Notes: generated by a model not told the origin, from the letters alone. A stretch of 28,187 nucleotides of DNA from JADGQM01 sp964441945 (GCA_964441945.1 CAYTWB010000050.1:1-28187), one strand, 5' to 3'. Numbered from the stretch's first letter, positions 15,761 through 24,242 are shown. A program made the numbers and translations.

Positions 15761-16441
15761 TCACACCGCCATGGGTCTCAAATTGGGTCCGACCTCGAAA
15801 CGGGCCTCCGTGAGAGCGCGCAATTCCTCCAGGGAGACTTCCGGGGCGATTTCCTCCAGCACCAGGCGGCCTTCCGTGAAGCGGAACAGCCCGAGTTCCG
15901 TGACCACGAGATCGACCTCGGCAAAGCCGGTGATGGGCATGGTGCACCGCTTGACCAGCTTGGCCTTGCCGTCCCGTGTATTGTGCTGCATGCCGACAAC
16001 GACCTGCCTTGCGCCGGTGACCAGGTCCATAGCCCCGCCGACGCCGAGCTGCTTGCCGTTGGGATTGATCCAGTTGGCGATATTGCCCGCTTCGTCCACC
16101 TGAAACGCCCCGATCACGGTCGCATCCACATGCCCTCCCCGGATCATGCCAAATGAGGTGGCGCTGTCGAAATAGCTGCATCCCGGGGTCTCGGTCACCG
16201 GCTGGCGGCCGGCATTGATGAGCTGGCGGTCGATCTCTTCGCCTTCGGCCAGCTTTCCCACTCCGAGCATGCCGTTTTCGGCCTGGATGAAAATGGATTC
16301 GCCCGAAATGTAATCCGCCACCATGGTCGGGATGCCGACCCCCAGATTGATCACCAGTTGTCTCTGCTGCTCCACAAAGGTCCCGGCAATCCGCCTGGCA
16401 ACCCGCTCTCGCGCTTCACGATCTGCTATGGGGACCGGCAT
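15761..16441 (-). CDS. scoB: 3-oxoacid CoA-transferase family, subunit B
   Basis: 226 aa, standard for the B subunit. The ATG at 16441 has GGAGGAATCAAC upstream, a better site than the ATG at 16465. The catalytic Glu lies in QAENGMLG, the family's ENG motif; it forms the glutamyl-CoA thioester. GIPTMVADYI near the N-terminus and QLGVGGAMDLVTGA are typical. With subunit A it moves CoA between acyl-CoA and a free acid such as acetoacetate; the actual substrate is unknown. Its start lies inside the 3' end of subunit A, so the two are translationally coupled. It ends the sigma-54 controlled transcript. Confidence 0.93.
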   Translation of the reverse strand: MPVPIADREARERVARRIAGTFVEQQRQLVINLGVGIPTMVADYISGESIFIQAENGMLGVGKLAEGEEIDRQLINAGRQPVTETPGCSYFDSATSFGMIRGGHVDATVIGAFQVDEAGNIANWINPNGKQLGVGGAMDLVTGARQVVVGMQHNTRDGKAKLVKRCTMPITGFAEVDLVVTELGLFRFTEGRLVLEEIAPEVSLEELRALTEARFEVGPNLRPMAV

Positions 16442-17102
16442 GTTGATTCCTCCGAACAATGACATTCACAAAGATGTGCGGGGTGACAATCGCTTCCGGG
16501 TCCAGTGTCCCGGTTGGCACGATCTTGTCGACCTCGGCGATGGTGAGATTGGCGGCCATGGCCATGAGGGGGTTGAAATTGCGGGCGGTCTTGTAGTAGA
16601 CGAGGTTGCCCATTTCATCGGCCCGGTAGGCCTTGATGAGCGCCACATCAGCCGGAATGGCCCGCTCCAGCACACACACCCTGCCGTCAAAATCGCGCGT
16701 TTCCTTGCCCACGGCCAGCTCGGTCCCCGCTGAAGCGCAGGTGTAGAAGGCCGGTATCCCGACTGCCGCAGCGCGTATGGCCTCGGCAAAGGTGCCCTGG
16801 GGCAGCAGCGTGACCTGGATTCGCCCGGCATGATAGGCCGCCGCAACCTCGGGATTCCAGTTGTAGTAGTTCCCGATCAGGGCCCGGATCTGCCCGTTGG
16901 CCAGCAGCTTTCCCAGACCCACACCGGGAGAACCCAGATCATTGCTGATGATGGTCAGGTCCCCGGTCCCGCCGGCCGCCAGGGCTTCCACCAGGTCCTC
17001 CGGGTATCCCGCCAGACCGAACCCGCCCACCATGATCCTGGCACCCGGCTTGATCAAAGCCAGGGCTTCTTCCATGCCGAGTATCTTGCTCTGAACACTC
17101 AC
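16416..17102 (-). CDS. scoA: 3-oxoacid CoA-transferase family, subunit A
   Basis: 228 aa. The N-terminal KPGARIMVGGFGLAGYPEDL is the glycine-rich CoA-binding signature of subunit A, and NDLGSPGVGLGKLL and ELAVGKETRDFDGR are also characteristic. The GTG start at 17102 follows GGGAGTAGCTCC. It overlaps subunit B by 26 nt. A -24/-12 promoter lies about 65 nt upstream. Cytosolic heteromeric enzyme with the product of the next gene. Confidence 0.93.
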   Translation of the reverse strand: MSVQSKILGMEEALALIKPGARIMVGGFGLAGYPEDLVEALAAGGTGDLTIISNDLGSPGVGLGKLLANGQIRALIGNYYNWNPEVAAAYHAGRIQVTLLPQGTFAEAIRAAAVGIPAFYTCASAGTELAVGKETRDFDGRVCVLERAIPADVALIKAYRADEMGNLVYYKTARNFNPLMAMAANLTIAEVDKIVPTGTLDPEAIVTPHIFVNVIVRRNQHAGPHSRS

Positions 17103-17166
17103 GGAGCTACTCCCATAGTCTTGTTTCTTATGCGATCACTGGATTCAATTGGTATTCGGCAACTTG

Positions 17167-17182
17167 AGCAAGAGGCATGCCA
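17167..17182 (-). promoter_or_regulatory. Sigma-54 promoter of the CoA-transferase operon
   Basis: The minus strand reads TGGCATGCCTCTTGCT, matching TGGCAC-N5-TTGCW except one base, with the invariant GG and GC exactly 10 nt apart. It would give a start point near 17156 and a leader of about 54 nt. Confidence 0.85.
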
Positions 17183-17253
17183 GGGATGGCCGGCCAGGTG
17201 TGGACGCATCCATCCAGGAGGAAGGGCCCCCCGGAAAGAGCATTCCCTGATGC

Positions 17254-17274
17254 GGGCGGGGATAAATCCCGCCC
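17254..17274. repeat. GC-rich inverted repeat
   Basis: GGGCGGG and CCCGCCC are separated by 7 nt (GATAAAT). A related GGGC-TTTAC-GCCC motif follows at about 17310-17325. There is no T-tract. It lies between the regulator gene and the sigma-54 promoter and may be a dispersed palindromic element. Confidence 0.6.
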
Positions 17275-17392
17275 CTGCCACGCGGTGCGCTTTACGCTTC
17301 TGTATGGTTGGGCTTTACGCCCGCCCGATAGGTGGTTCCGGATTTCTCTAACACTTATTCGTGGATGCCCCCTGGCATAATCATAAAGCCTT

Positions 17393-17409
17393 CCTAATTG
17401 ACCTAATTG
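17393..17409. promoter_or_regulatory. Possible activator site: CCTAATTG direct repeat
   Basis: CCTAATTG occurs twice with 1 nt between (17393-17400, 17402-17409), about 220 nt upstream of the CoA-transferase -24 box. A related CCTAATCG occurs before the AOR promoter. This is a guess at the binding site of the sigma-54 activator. Confidence 0.3.
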
Positions 17410-19547
17410 CCGGTTGAGCCGGTTTCGATCTGAGAAACCGTTCCTGGTGAATTTCCACCTGCGGTGGTCAGATAGTCCAGGAACTCCTCGCCTTTGGGGG
17501 TGAGGACCGTGCCCTGTTTGGTCGCGCCGACATGAACCAGGCCGGCATCGTTCAACAGGCGCAGGTGCCGTTTCATCCTTCCTTCGGTAATGAAATGATC
17601 ATGCCGCTCCATTTCTTTAATAAGCGTCGTTCGGCCACTCACCAACCGTTTCCTGTCCCGCAGGACCCGGAGAAGGCAAGAGATGATCGCGGGTTCCGCC
17701 GAACCCTGGCGCATCTTGAGCAGGATTGCTTCATGGAAGAGCGGAGACCCTGACGGGGTCCCATTCTCCGGCCGGGCAAAAGTGTCCGTGAGACGTCTCG
17801 GCAGGTGATCCAGGGTGACCTCCTCGGCATCCCGCGAGGAAATGCAGAGGTACTCCGCCAGGTTCAGCAATTCCCGGATATTGCCCGGCCAGCTGTGCTG
17901 CAGCAGGCACAACCGGGCCATCTCCGAAAACCGCTTGCGAATGCCATATCGGTCTTCCAGATACCGGTTCAGAACATACAGAATGTCCTCAGGGTGCTCC
18001 CGCAGTGGAGGGATTTCCAGGGGCAGGGTACCCAGACGGTAGTAGAGGTCCTTTCTGAACCGGTTTTCTTCCATCGCGCGGTGGATGTTCGCATTGGTGC
18101 CGGCCAGAATACGGACATCGATGGGGATGATCCTGCTGCTGCCGACCCTCATGATTTCCTGCTCCTGAAGCACGCGGAGCAGCCGGGCCTGGACGCTAAG
18201 CGGGGCGTCGCCGATCTCGTCAAGGAAAATCGTACCCCCGTGCGCCTCCTCAAAAAGCCCCGGCTTGCCCCCTTTCCTCGCCCCGGTGAACGCACCGGGG
18301 TCATACCCGAACAGTTCGCTCTCGATAAGACCCTCGGGGATTCCTGCAAAATTGACCGCTACAAAAGGGCCGTCACGCCGGGGGGAACTTCGGTGGATGG
18401 CATGGGCAAAGAGCTCTTTTCCGGTGCCGCTCTCACCCGTGATAAGCAGGTTCTTCTCGGTTACGGCAAAGTCCTGGGCCTTTTCCTTCAATTCATTGAT
18501 AACCGGGCTCACCGTCCAGATGTCACTGAACCCGTATTTGGTGATATGGCCCTTTTCCGCCAATCTCACCCGCACATCCTTCTCGAGCCGTTGCATGCGG
18601 GCAATCTCGCGAAAGGTATAAATGTGTCTCACTCGTTCTTCATGCACGATGGGGATTTTCTGGATGAGCACCTGTTTGCCGTTCAGCTCCGAGATCGATG
18701 ACGAGCGGGCCCCGATTCGGGATTCATCGATGAGGCTGGCCTTGTGTTTGAAAACGGCCAGGAATTCATCAATCCGCTGGGTGAGCACGCTGTTTCGGTC
18801 CGTTCCCACCAACCGGGTGACGGCCTTATTGACCAGATCGATCTTCCCCGTTTCATTGACGGAAACCAGACCATCTTCGAACTGATTCAGGATGACTTCC
18901 TGATACTTCCGCAACAGTTCGGATTGTTCGAGCACCGACGCCAGTTTGCGGCTCGATTCCATCAGGAAGTTGTGGTAATAGGTGGCGAAGTTTTCAATAT
19001 AGCTGAGATCGAGGTTGAGCGCGAGAAGCAGTTCCAGAAATGAATGAATGCTGATGATGCGCGGTCCGATATCGATCAGGCGGGACACCTCCTTCGGGCA
19101 AAGATGACCCATTCCGGGCGAGATGGCGATAGTGACCGAGCTGAGGTCGAGCTTCGCTCCTTTCCAGTACGGAACATACTTGATGTGGCTGATCCCGATA
19201 TCCTTGAGCGAGTCGATCGTCTCGATGGTCGCCGTGCGGGGATGGTTGACCATCAGGACTCGGGTGTTGCGAGGAAGCACGAGCACCTTCTCCAGGTTGT
19301 AGCCGGTGATGATGCGCTTTGGGGCAACGATTGCCCGGGCGGGATAGATTTCCTTCACCCTCGCCAGCAGAAAAGGGCCGGAACACATCACCACGTCCGC
19401 ATTCGGGCCCTTGGAAAGGCCGTCCTCAAGCACTTGCCCGTAGATCCTCACCTTGGCACCAATGATATTGTGGATGATGGTGCGAAGGAAGTTGTTGACG
19501 TTGCGGTCCTCGGAAACGATTAGAAGGCTCTTCTCCTGTCGGCCCAC
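17403..19547 (-). CDS. Sigma-54-dependent transcriptional activator with PAS, AAA+ and C-terminal winged-helix region
   Basis: 714 aa. Residues 1-205 form an N-terminal sensor of unclear family, 210-320 a PAS-like domain (QFEDGLVSVNETGKIDLVN), and 345-590 the AAA+ domain: Walker A GESGTGKE (371-378), GAFTGA (418-423), Walker B TIFLDEIGD (439-447), arginine-finger stretch RFRKDLYYRL, and WPGNIREL. GAFTGA contacts sigma-54, so this is an active remodeller. The C-terminus is not the usual Fis-type helix-turn-helix; it reads like a winged helix (TLIKEMERHDHFITEGRMKRHL, LVHVGATKQGTVLTPKGEEFLDYL in separate pieces). GTG start with GGAGGGGG upstream. It lies between two sigma-54 promoters and probably drives both. 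The signal sensed is unknown. Confidence 0.95.
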   Translation of the reverse strand: MGRQEKSLLIVSEDRNVNNFLRTIIHNIIGAKVRIYGQVLEDGLSKGPNADVVMCSGPFLLARVKEIYPARAIVAPKRIITGYNLEKVLVLPRNTRVLMVNHPRTATIETIDSLKDIGISHIKYVPYWKGAKLDLSSVTIAISPGMGHLCPKEVSRLIDIGPRIISIHSFLELLLALNLDLSYIENFATYYHNFLMESSRKLASVLEQSELLRKYQEVILNQFEDGLVSVNETGKIDLVNKAVTRLVGTDRNSVLTQRIDEFLAVFKHKASLIDESRIGARSSSISELNGKQVLIQKIPIVHEERVRHIYTFREIARMQRLEKDVRVRLAEKGHITKYGFSDIWTVSPVINELKEKAQDFAVTEKNLLITGESGTGKELFAHAIHRSSPRRDGPFVAVNFAGIPEGLIESELFGYDPGAFTGARKGGKPGLFEEAHGGTIFLDEIGDAPLSVQARLLRVLQEQEIMRVGSSRIIPIDVRILAGTNANIHRAMEENRFRKDLYYRLGTLPLEIPPLREHPEDILYVLNRYLEDRYGIRKRFSEMARLCLLQHSWPGNIRELLNLAEYLCISSRDAEEVTLDHLPRRLTDTFARPENGTPSGSPLFHEAILLKMRQGSAEPAIISCLLRVLRDRKRLVSGRTTLIKEMERHDHFITEGRMKRHLRLLNDAGLVHVGATKQGTVLTPKGEEFLDYLTTAGGNSPGTVSQIETGSTGN

Positions 19548-19577
19548 GACACCCCCTCCAACGGTTATCGTTTTGTT

Positions 19578-19612
19578 TTAGGATGATCCGGACCTCCCGG
19601 TTTTTGTCCTAA
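19578..19612. promoter_or_regulatory. Possible activator site upstream of the AOR promoter
   Basis: TTAGGA (19578-19583) and TCCTAA (19607-19612) form an inverted pair, 29 nt centre to centre, 80-115 nt upstream of the -24 box, a usual enhancer distance. The right arm CCTAATCG resembles the repeat near 17393-17409. Inference only. Confidence 0.3.
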
Positions 19613-19693
19613 TCGTCCAAATAATCGCCCATTGTGGTTTCTCCGGCAAGCTGAATCTGCTCTGAAAGGGACCGGCATCCTCCGCCCGCAGGT

Positions 19694-19709
19694 TGGCATG
19701 GCTATTGCG
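19694..19709 (+). promoter_or_regulatory. Sigma-54 promoter of the AOR operon
   Basis: TTGGCATGGCTATTGC matches the -24/-12 consensus at nearly every conserved base, with GG and GC 10 nt apart. The start point would be near 19720, leaving a leader of about 125 nt that contains heptamer repeats. Confidence 0.85.
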
Positions 19710-19807
19710 AGCTCTTCCCTAACGGCGGCGGCCTTCGCTGCAAGTTCAGCCGGATTCTCCGATAGAGGCCAAGTCCTGGTTAAAGATTTCCGCCGTGCCG
19801 TACTGGT

Positions 19808-19835
19808 CACTAATCACTAACCACTAACCACTAAG
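19808..19835. repeat. Heptamer tandem repeat (CACTAAC), four units
   Basis: CACTAAT, CACTAAC, CACTAAC, CACTAAG in a row, ending 9 nt before the AOR start codon. The same heptamers, inverted, lie at 26755-26782 just after livF. Confidence 0.85.
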
Positions 19836-19844
19836 GCACAAGCC

Positions 19845-21686
19845 ATGTATGGATGGAGGGGCAAAGTCCTGAGGGTGGATTTGACGCGGGGTGTGGTGCG
19901 GGAAGAATCGCTGGACCTTCGCATTGCCAAGGATTTCATAGGTGGAAGGGGCTTCGGCATTCAACGGCTGCTCGCCGAAGTGGATCCCGCCTGTGATCCC
20001 CTGGGGCCTGAGAATGTTTTGATTATGGCCGCAGGTCCTCTGACCGGCACCAAAGCGCCCACCGGAGGGCGCTATATGGTCACCACCAAATCGCCGCTTA
20101 CCGGCTCCATAACCTGTTCCAACTCGGGCGGACACTTTCCCGCGGAGCTGAAAAGGGCCGGCGTCGATATGATCTCTTTTCACGGCCAGGCCGCCGAACC
20201 GGTCTCCCTCTGGATTGAGGGCGACAGGATCGAGCTTCGGCCGGCGGCTCATCTCTGGGGCTTGAGCACCCATGATACCGAAACGGCGCTTCAGAAGGAT
20301 GCCGGAGGTGGCGTTCGTGTGGCCTGCATCGGCCCGGCGGGAGAACGAGGGGTCCTGTTTGCTTCGATCATGAATGATCGCGACCGCGCGGCAGGGCGCT
20401 CCGGCGTGGGTGCGGTCATGGGTTCCAAGAAGCTCAAGGCGGTGGTCGTCCGGGGCAAGGATGATGTCTCCCTCTATGATGCCAGGGCCTTCGGTGAGCT
20501 GGTCAAAAAACTGGCCAAACGCTTTCGCGAGAACCTGAAGGGCGGCAAGCATCCCCTCAACCTGCACGGGACCGCCGTTACGGTCATGGCAACCCAGAAC
20601 TTTGGAGTGCTGCCGACCCGAAATTTCCAGCAGGGGACCTTTGAAGGCTGGGAGGCAATCCACGGGGAGGCCCTGACCCGGAAGTTCCTGGTGCGCCCGA
20701 AGGCCTGTTTCGGTTGCCCCATCGGCTGTGGGCGCGTGACCAAAGTGGATGATCCGGAATTCCAGGGACAGGGGGAAGGCCCCGAGTACGAGACGGTCTA
20801 TTCTCTGGGAAGCAACTGCGGGGTGGCCAACCTGGCGGCGGTGACCAAGGCGAACTACCTCTGCAATGAGATGGGGATGGATACCATCACGATGGGATCG
20901 ACCATCGCCTGTGCCATGGAGCTCTTTGAACGCGGCTACCTTCCGGAAGCCGATGTGGGACGACCGCTCCGCTTCGGGGATGCTCACGCCATCGTCGAGC
21001 TCACGCGGCAGACCGCCTTCCGGGAAGGCTTTGGGGACCTGCTGGCTCAGGGCAGCTACCGGCTGGCCGCCCGGTATGGCCATCCCGAACTGGCCATGGT
21101 GGCCAAGAAACAGGAATTTGCAGGCTACGATCCCCGCGCGGAACAGGGAATGGGCCTGGCTTACGCCACCTCCCCGGTGGGGGCATCCCACATGCGGGGC
21201 GATCCCGCCTACATCGAGCTCCTCGGCGTTCCGATCCTCATCGATCCCCTGACCTGGGAGGGCAAGGCGGAGCTGGTCAAAGACTGGCAGGACGTTTTCA
21301 CGATCATCGATGCCGCCGGTCTGTGCGTCTTCTTCTCGGTGAGGAACCTGGTCACGCCCACTCGAGATATCCGTCCCCAGGGGATCATGGAGCTGCTCAA
21401 TGCAGCCACCGGTGCCGGGTACGATCTGGATGAACTGGTGCGAGCCGGTGAGCGCGTCTTCAACGCGGAACGGGTCTTTATGGTCAAGGCGGGCCTCTCC
21501 CGCCGGGATGATTCCCTGCCGGAGCGCATGTTGCGCGAGCCCATTCCCGACGGACCGGGGCGGGGCAGCGTGTGCCACCTCGATAAGATGCTCGATCCCT
21601 ACTATCAGGCTCGAGGCTGGGACCGGAACGGGGTCCCGGCGGAAGCAAAGCTCAGAGAGCTGGGGCTTGTTCAGGTGGTATCTTAA
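19845..21686 (+). CDS. aor: Aldehyde:ferredoxin oxidoreductase (tungsten enzyme)
   Basis: 613 aa, normal AOR length. The enzyme oxidises aldehydes to acids and reduces ferredoxin, using a tungstopterin and one [4Fe-4S] cluster in the cytosol. Seen: MYGWRGKVLRVDL at the start, GPLTGT and GRYMVTTKSPLTG in the N-terminal domain, cluster ligands Cys288, Cys291 and Cys295 (CFGCPIGC) and Cys494 (AGLC), the same numbering I recall for the Pyrococcus enzyme, plus GPEYET and HMRGDPA. The ATG at 19845 has a modest AAGG upstream. It heads an operon with a MoaD-like gene, an ABC importer and a thiolase, behind a sigma-54 promoter. The aldehyde is unknown; the reverse reaction (acid reduction) is also possible. 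Confidence 0.95.
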   Translation: MYGWRGKVLRVDLTRGVVREESLDLRIAKDFIGGRGFGIQRLLAEVDPACDPLGPENVLIMAAGPLTGTKAPTGGRYMVTTKSPLTGSITCSNSGGHFPAELKRAGVDMISFHGQAAEPVSLWIEGDRIELRPAAHLWGLSTHDTETALQKDAGGGVRVACIGPAGERGVLFASIMNDRDRAAGRSGVGAVMGSKKLKAVVVRGKDDVSLYDARAFGELVKKLAKRFRENLKGGKHPLNLHGTAVTVMATQNFGVLPTRNFQQGTFEGWEAIHGEALTRKFLVRPKACFGCPIGCGRVTKVDDPEFQGQGEGPEYETVYSLGSNCGVANLAAVTKANYLCNEMGMDTITMGSTIACAMELFERGYLPEADVGRPLRFGDAHAIVELTRQTAFREGFGDLLAQGSYRLAARYGHPELAMVAKKQEFAGYDPRAEQGMGLAYATSPVGASHMRGDPAYIELLGVPILIDPLTWEGKAELVKDWQDVFTIIDAAGLCVFFSVRNLVTPTRDIRPQGIMELLNAATGAGYDLDELVRAGERVFNAERVFMVKAGLSRRDDSLPERMLREPIPDGPGRGSVCHLDKMLDPYYQARGWDRNGVPAEAKLRELGLVQVVS

Positions 21687-21720
21687 TACCGCGCCTCAGA
21701 AACAAGAGTCCGAATTCCCG

Positions 21721-21850
21721 TTCGTCATACCGGCGCAGGCCGGTATCCAGGAAGTTATTCTGGATTCCGGCCAGAAACATGGCGGAATGACGGCCTGCGA
21801 TAATGGTCACTTTATTGGGCAGCGATGTACTCAGGCGACAGGGGCAGAAG
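21721..21850. repeat. Dispersed repeat, copy C (best preserved)
   Basis: The core 21723-21793 has inverted ends, CGTCATACCGGC on the left and GGCGGAATGACG on the right, with internal GGTATCCAGG and TTCTGGATTCCGG. Homology to the other copies continues to the right almost to the MoaD-like start codon. It fills most of the space between AOR and the next gene. Confidence 0.8.
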
Positions 21851-21856
21851 ACAGAT

Positions 21857-22090
21857 ATGAAAGTGGACGTGGAGCTTTTCGCTACACTTCGAAAGTATGG
21901 TCCACCCCGGGAAGGGGCCTTTACGATGGAGCTTACCGAGGGCGACGGGATCAGGCGGCTGATTGAAATCCTCGGCATACCGCTCGACATGGAACGGGTC
22001 ATCCTGGTCAACGGACGGCCGGCGAACCTGGAATCGCCGCTTGAGGAAGGCGACAAAGTCGTTCTTTTCCCACCGGTGGCGGGTGGGTAG
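21857..22090 (+). CDS. MoaD/ThiS-like sulfur carrier protein
   Basis: 77 aa from the ATG at 21857 (MKVDVELFATLRKYGP); an ATG at 21803 would begin inside the repeat. It has a beta-grasp pattern, LEEGDKVVLFPPVAGG at the end, and the terminal Gly-Gly used for thiocarboxylation. MoaD supplies sulfur for the pterin dithiolene of molybdenum and tungsten cofactors. A MoaD-like gene beside AOR fits supply of tungstopterin to this enzyme, though no MoaE partner is present. The ribosome-binding site is weak, and translation may depend on the repeat-derived leader. Confidence 0.85.
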   Translation: MKVDVELFATLRKYGPPREGAFTMELTEGDGIRRLIEILGIPLDMERVILVNGRPANLESPLEEGDKVVLFPPVAGG

Positions 22091-22144
22091 TTCATGTATG
22101 GGGAAGCAGCAGAACGAACCGTTTACTCTACAAGGAGGTCGGAA

Positions 22145-23329
22145 ATGAAAAACAGGAAGTCGGGTCTCTGGTTGTTGGTACTGGTTCTCGGTCTGGTTAT
22201 GGCGGTCGGGACCGCCTGGGCTCAGGATACCATCAAGGTCGGTGTGGTCGGGCCGCGCACGGGATCGGCGGCGGCAACGGGCAAGGCCTTCGAGGAAGGG
22301 ATCAAGCTGGGCACCGACTATGTGAACGCGAAGGGTGGGGTGCTGGGCAAGAAACTCGAGATCGTGTTCGAGGACACGGCGGGAGCCGAGAAGGCGGCGT
22401 CGGGATTCGAACGGCTCGTCACGCGGGACAAAGTGGTCATGGTGCTGGGTGAGAGCGTCTCCTCGTCTGCGCTGGCTGAAATCGAAGTGGCGGAACGCTT
22501 CAAGGTGCCCTTCATGGTGGTCGAAGCCTGGGCCGATCCGATCACCGCTAAAGGCTATAAGTACGTCTTCCGCGCCGGCCCCTCCAATTCCGGGGTGGTC
22601 AATGAAACCATCGCCAAGTGGGTTGTGGCCGAGAAGTTCAAGAAGGCCTTCATCGTGAACGAAACCAGCGACTGGGGTCTGGGGATCGCCGAACTCACCA
22701 AGGCCGCTCTCACTAAGGCCGGGGTCCAGTTTGAGGTCATGACGACCGAGAAGGAGAGTAAGGACCATTACACCGAGTTGAACAAGATCAAGGCGTACGA
22801 TCCGGATGTTGTCCTGGCCTTCATTTACGGTTCAGGTCTGCACTATTTCGTGGCCCAGGCGGGTGAGGTGAAACTGACCCCCAAGGCCATCATCCTGGAT
22901 GGAGCGGGGCCGCCGAGCCTCTGGCCGGATTACTGGAAGAATGTCGGCGATTACGGCAATCTCGAATGCTTTGTTTCCTCCATGCATGAGAAGGTTGAGC
23001 TGACCAAACTGGCAACCGAATTTCGGGAAGCGTATCAGAAGGCCTTCGGCGGGCCGCCGACCGATTACAAGTCCCGATCCATCTATGACAGCATTCTCAT
23101 CGCCGCCGACGCTATCAACCGCGCCGGGTCGACGGACCCCGACAAGCTGGTGGACGCTCTCGAAAAGACCAATCTGCTGGTTACCCGCGGTACGGTTAAG
23201 TTCGGCACCACGAAGGGCGGGCCGGAATACCATCAGTGGATGCCGCCCATGCTGGTCATCCAGTGGCAGAACAAGCAGCAGGTGGTGCTCTATCCTGCAG
23301 AAGCCGCTACCGGCAAACTGAAGAAGTAA
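22145..23329 (+). CDS. livJ: ABC transporter solute-binding protein, branched-chain amino acid type
   Basis: 394 aa. The ATG at 22145 follows AAGGAGG. Signal peptide to about residue 26 (AVGTAWA, mature QDTIKVGVVGP). The mature protein is a type I periplasmic binding protein: GPRTGSAAATGKAFEEGIKL, VNAKGGVLGKKLEIVFEDT, and ETSDWGLGIAELTKAAL are typical LivJ-class stretches. Members bind amino acids, but also many organic acids, amides and aromatic compounds. Location with AOR and thiolase rather than with amino acid enzymes leaves the ligand open. First gene of a complete import system, 54 nt after the MoaD-like gene. Confidence 0.93.
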   Translation: MKNRKSGLWLLVLVLGLVMAVGTAWAQDTIKVGVVGPRTGSAAATGKAFEEGIKLGTDYVNAKGGVLGKKLEIVFEDTAGAEKAASGFERLVTRDKVVMVLGESVSSSALAEIEVAERFKVPFMVVEAWADPITAKGYKYVFRAGPSNSGVVNETIAKWVVAEKFKKAFIVNETSDWGLGIAELTKAALTKAGVQFEVMTTEKESKDHYTELNKIKAYDPDVVLAFIYGSGLHYFVAQAGEVKLTPKAIILDGAGPPSLWPDYWKNVGDYGNLECFVSSMHEKVELTKLATEFREAYQKAFGGPPTDYKSRSIYDSILIAADAINRAGSTDPDKLVDALEKTNLLVTRGTVKFGTTKGGPEYHQWMPPMLVIQWQNKQQVVLYPAEAATGKLKK

Positions 23330-23363
23330 ATTGGATCGAAACCAATGAGGGAGAGGTGAGTGC

Positions 23364-24221
23364 ATGTTTGCGCTGGCCGGTATGAACGGACTCGTCATCG
23401 GAGTCATCTATGCCCTGGCCGCCCTGGGGGTCTCCCTGGTGGTCGGCATCATGAACGTCGTCAACTTCGCTCATGGCGAGCTCTATATCCTTGCCGGATA
23501 TTTCAGCTATCTCTTCGCCAGTTCTCTCGGGATGAACTTCATCCCGGCCATGGTCCTGGCCGTTGCCCTGGTCTTCCTCTTCGGGGTGCTCATCGAGGTC
23601 ACCCTGATTCGCCCGACCTATGGCAACGACATGTACTCCCTCATTCTCACCTTCATCCTCTCCATTGTGTTGCAGAATGCCTATCTGCTGATATTCGGCC
23701 CCTATCCCAGCAAGCCGCCCAACTGGATCAGCGGATCGACTGAAATCTTCGGCAGCTTTTACTACGGCAACCAGCGGCTGGCAGCCCTCGTAGCGGGAGC
23801 TGCCGTGATCGCCGTGGTGTTTTTGATGATCAAGAAGACCTGGTTCGGCCGCATCATTCGCGCTACCAGCCAGGATCGCGAAATGGCTGAGCTAAACGGC
23901 GTCAACACCACGCGCCTGAATATGCTCAGCTTCGGGTTGGGCTGCGCCCTGGCTGCCGCCGCCGGAGTCATCCTCACCCCCGTTTTCCCGGTTACTCCCA
24001 ATGCCGGGGTCCCGGTGGCGCTGACGGCCTTTGTGGTGGTTGTGCTCGGCGGCATGGGGTCGCTTTGGGGCTGCGTCGTCGGAGGTCTCATTCTGGGTCT
24101 TGTGGAAAACCTCGGCGCCTCTTACATCTCAACCGGCTACAAGCACGTGTTCAGTTTTGTCATTCTGATCCTGGTGCTGCTCACCCGGCCATCCGGCCTC
24201 TTCGGCCGAAGAGAAGCCTAA
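23364..24221 (+). CDS. livH: Branched-chain amino acid-type ABC transporter permease LivH
   Basis: 285 aa, about eight membrane helices. Typical stretches: GLVIGVIYALAALGVSLV and VNFAHGELYILAGYFSY, and near the end VVLGGMGSLWGCVVGG, the coupling-loop region that contacts the ATPase. Good ribosome-binding site (GGGAGAGG) before ATG 23364. It pairs with LivM in the inner membrane. Gaps of 34 and 21 nt to its neighbours indicate one operon. Confidence 0.95.
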   Translation: MFALAGMNGLVIGVIYALAALGVSLVVGIMNVVNFAHGELYILAGYFSYLFASSLGMNFIPAMVLAVALVFLFGVLIEVTLIRPTYGNDMYSLILTFILSIVLQNAYLLIFGPYPSKPPNWISGSTEIFGSFYYGNQRLAALVAGAAVIAVVFLMIKKTWFGRIIRATSQDREMAELNGVNTTRLNMLSFGLGCALAAAAGVILTPVFPVTPNAGVPVALTAFVVVVLGGMGSLWGCVVGGLILGLVENLGASYISTGYKHVFSFVILILVLLTRPSGLFGRREA

Positions 24222-24242
24222 ACACAACGCAGGGGGGACCCG

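Noticed and set aside
19808..19835. Heptamer array considered as a CRISPR-like repeat
   Set aside because: Units are only 7 nt with no spacers, and no cas genes are present.
19824..21578. 584-codon open frame antisense to aor
   Set aside because: It mirrors the codon structure of aor, has no family match, and aor carries every expected motif. The same holds for the long frames opposite thiC (8036-9433) and livJ (21812-22768).
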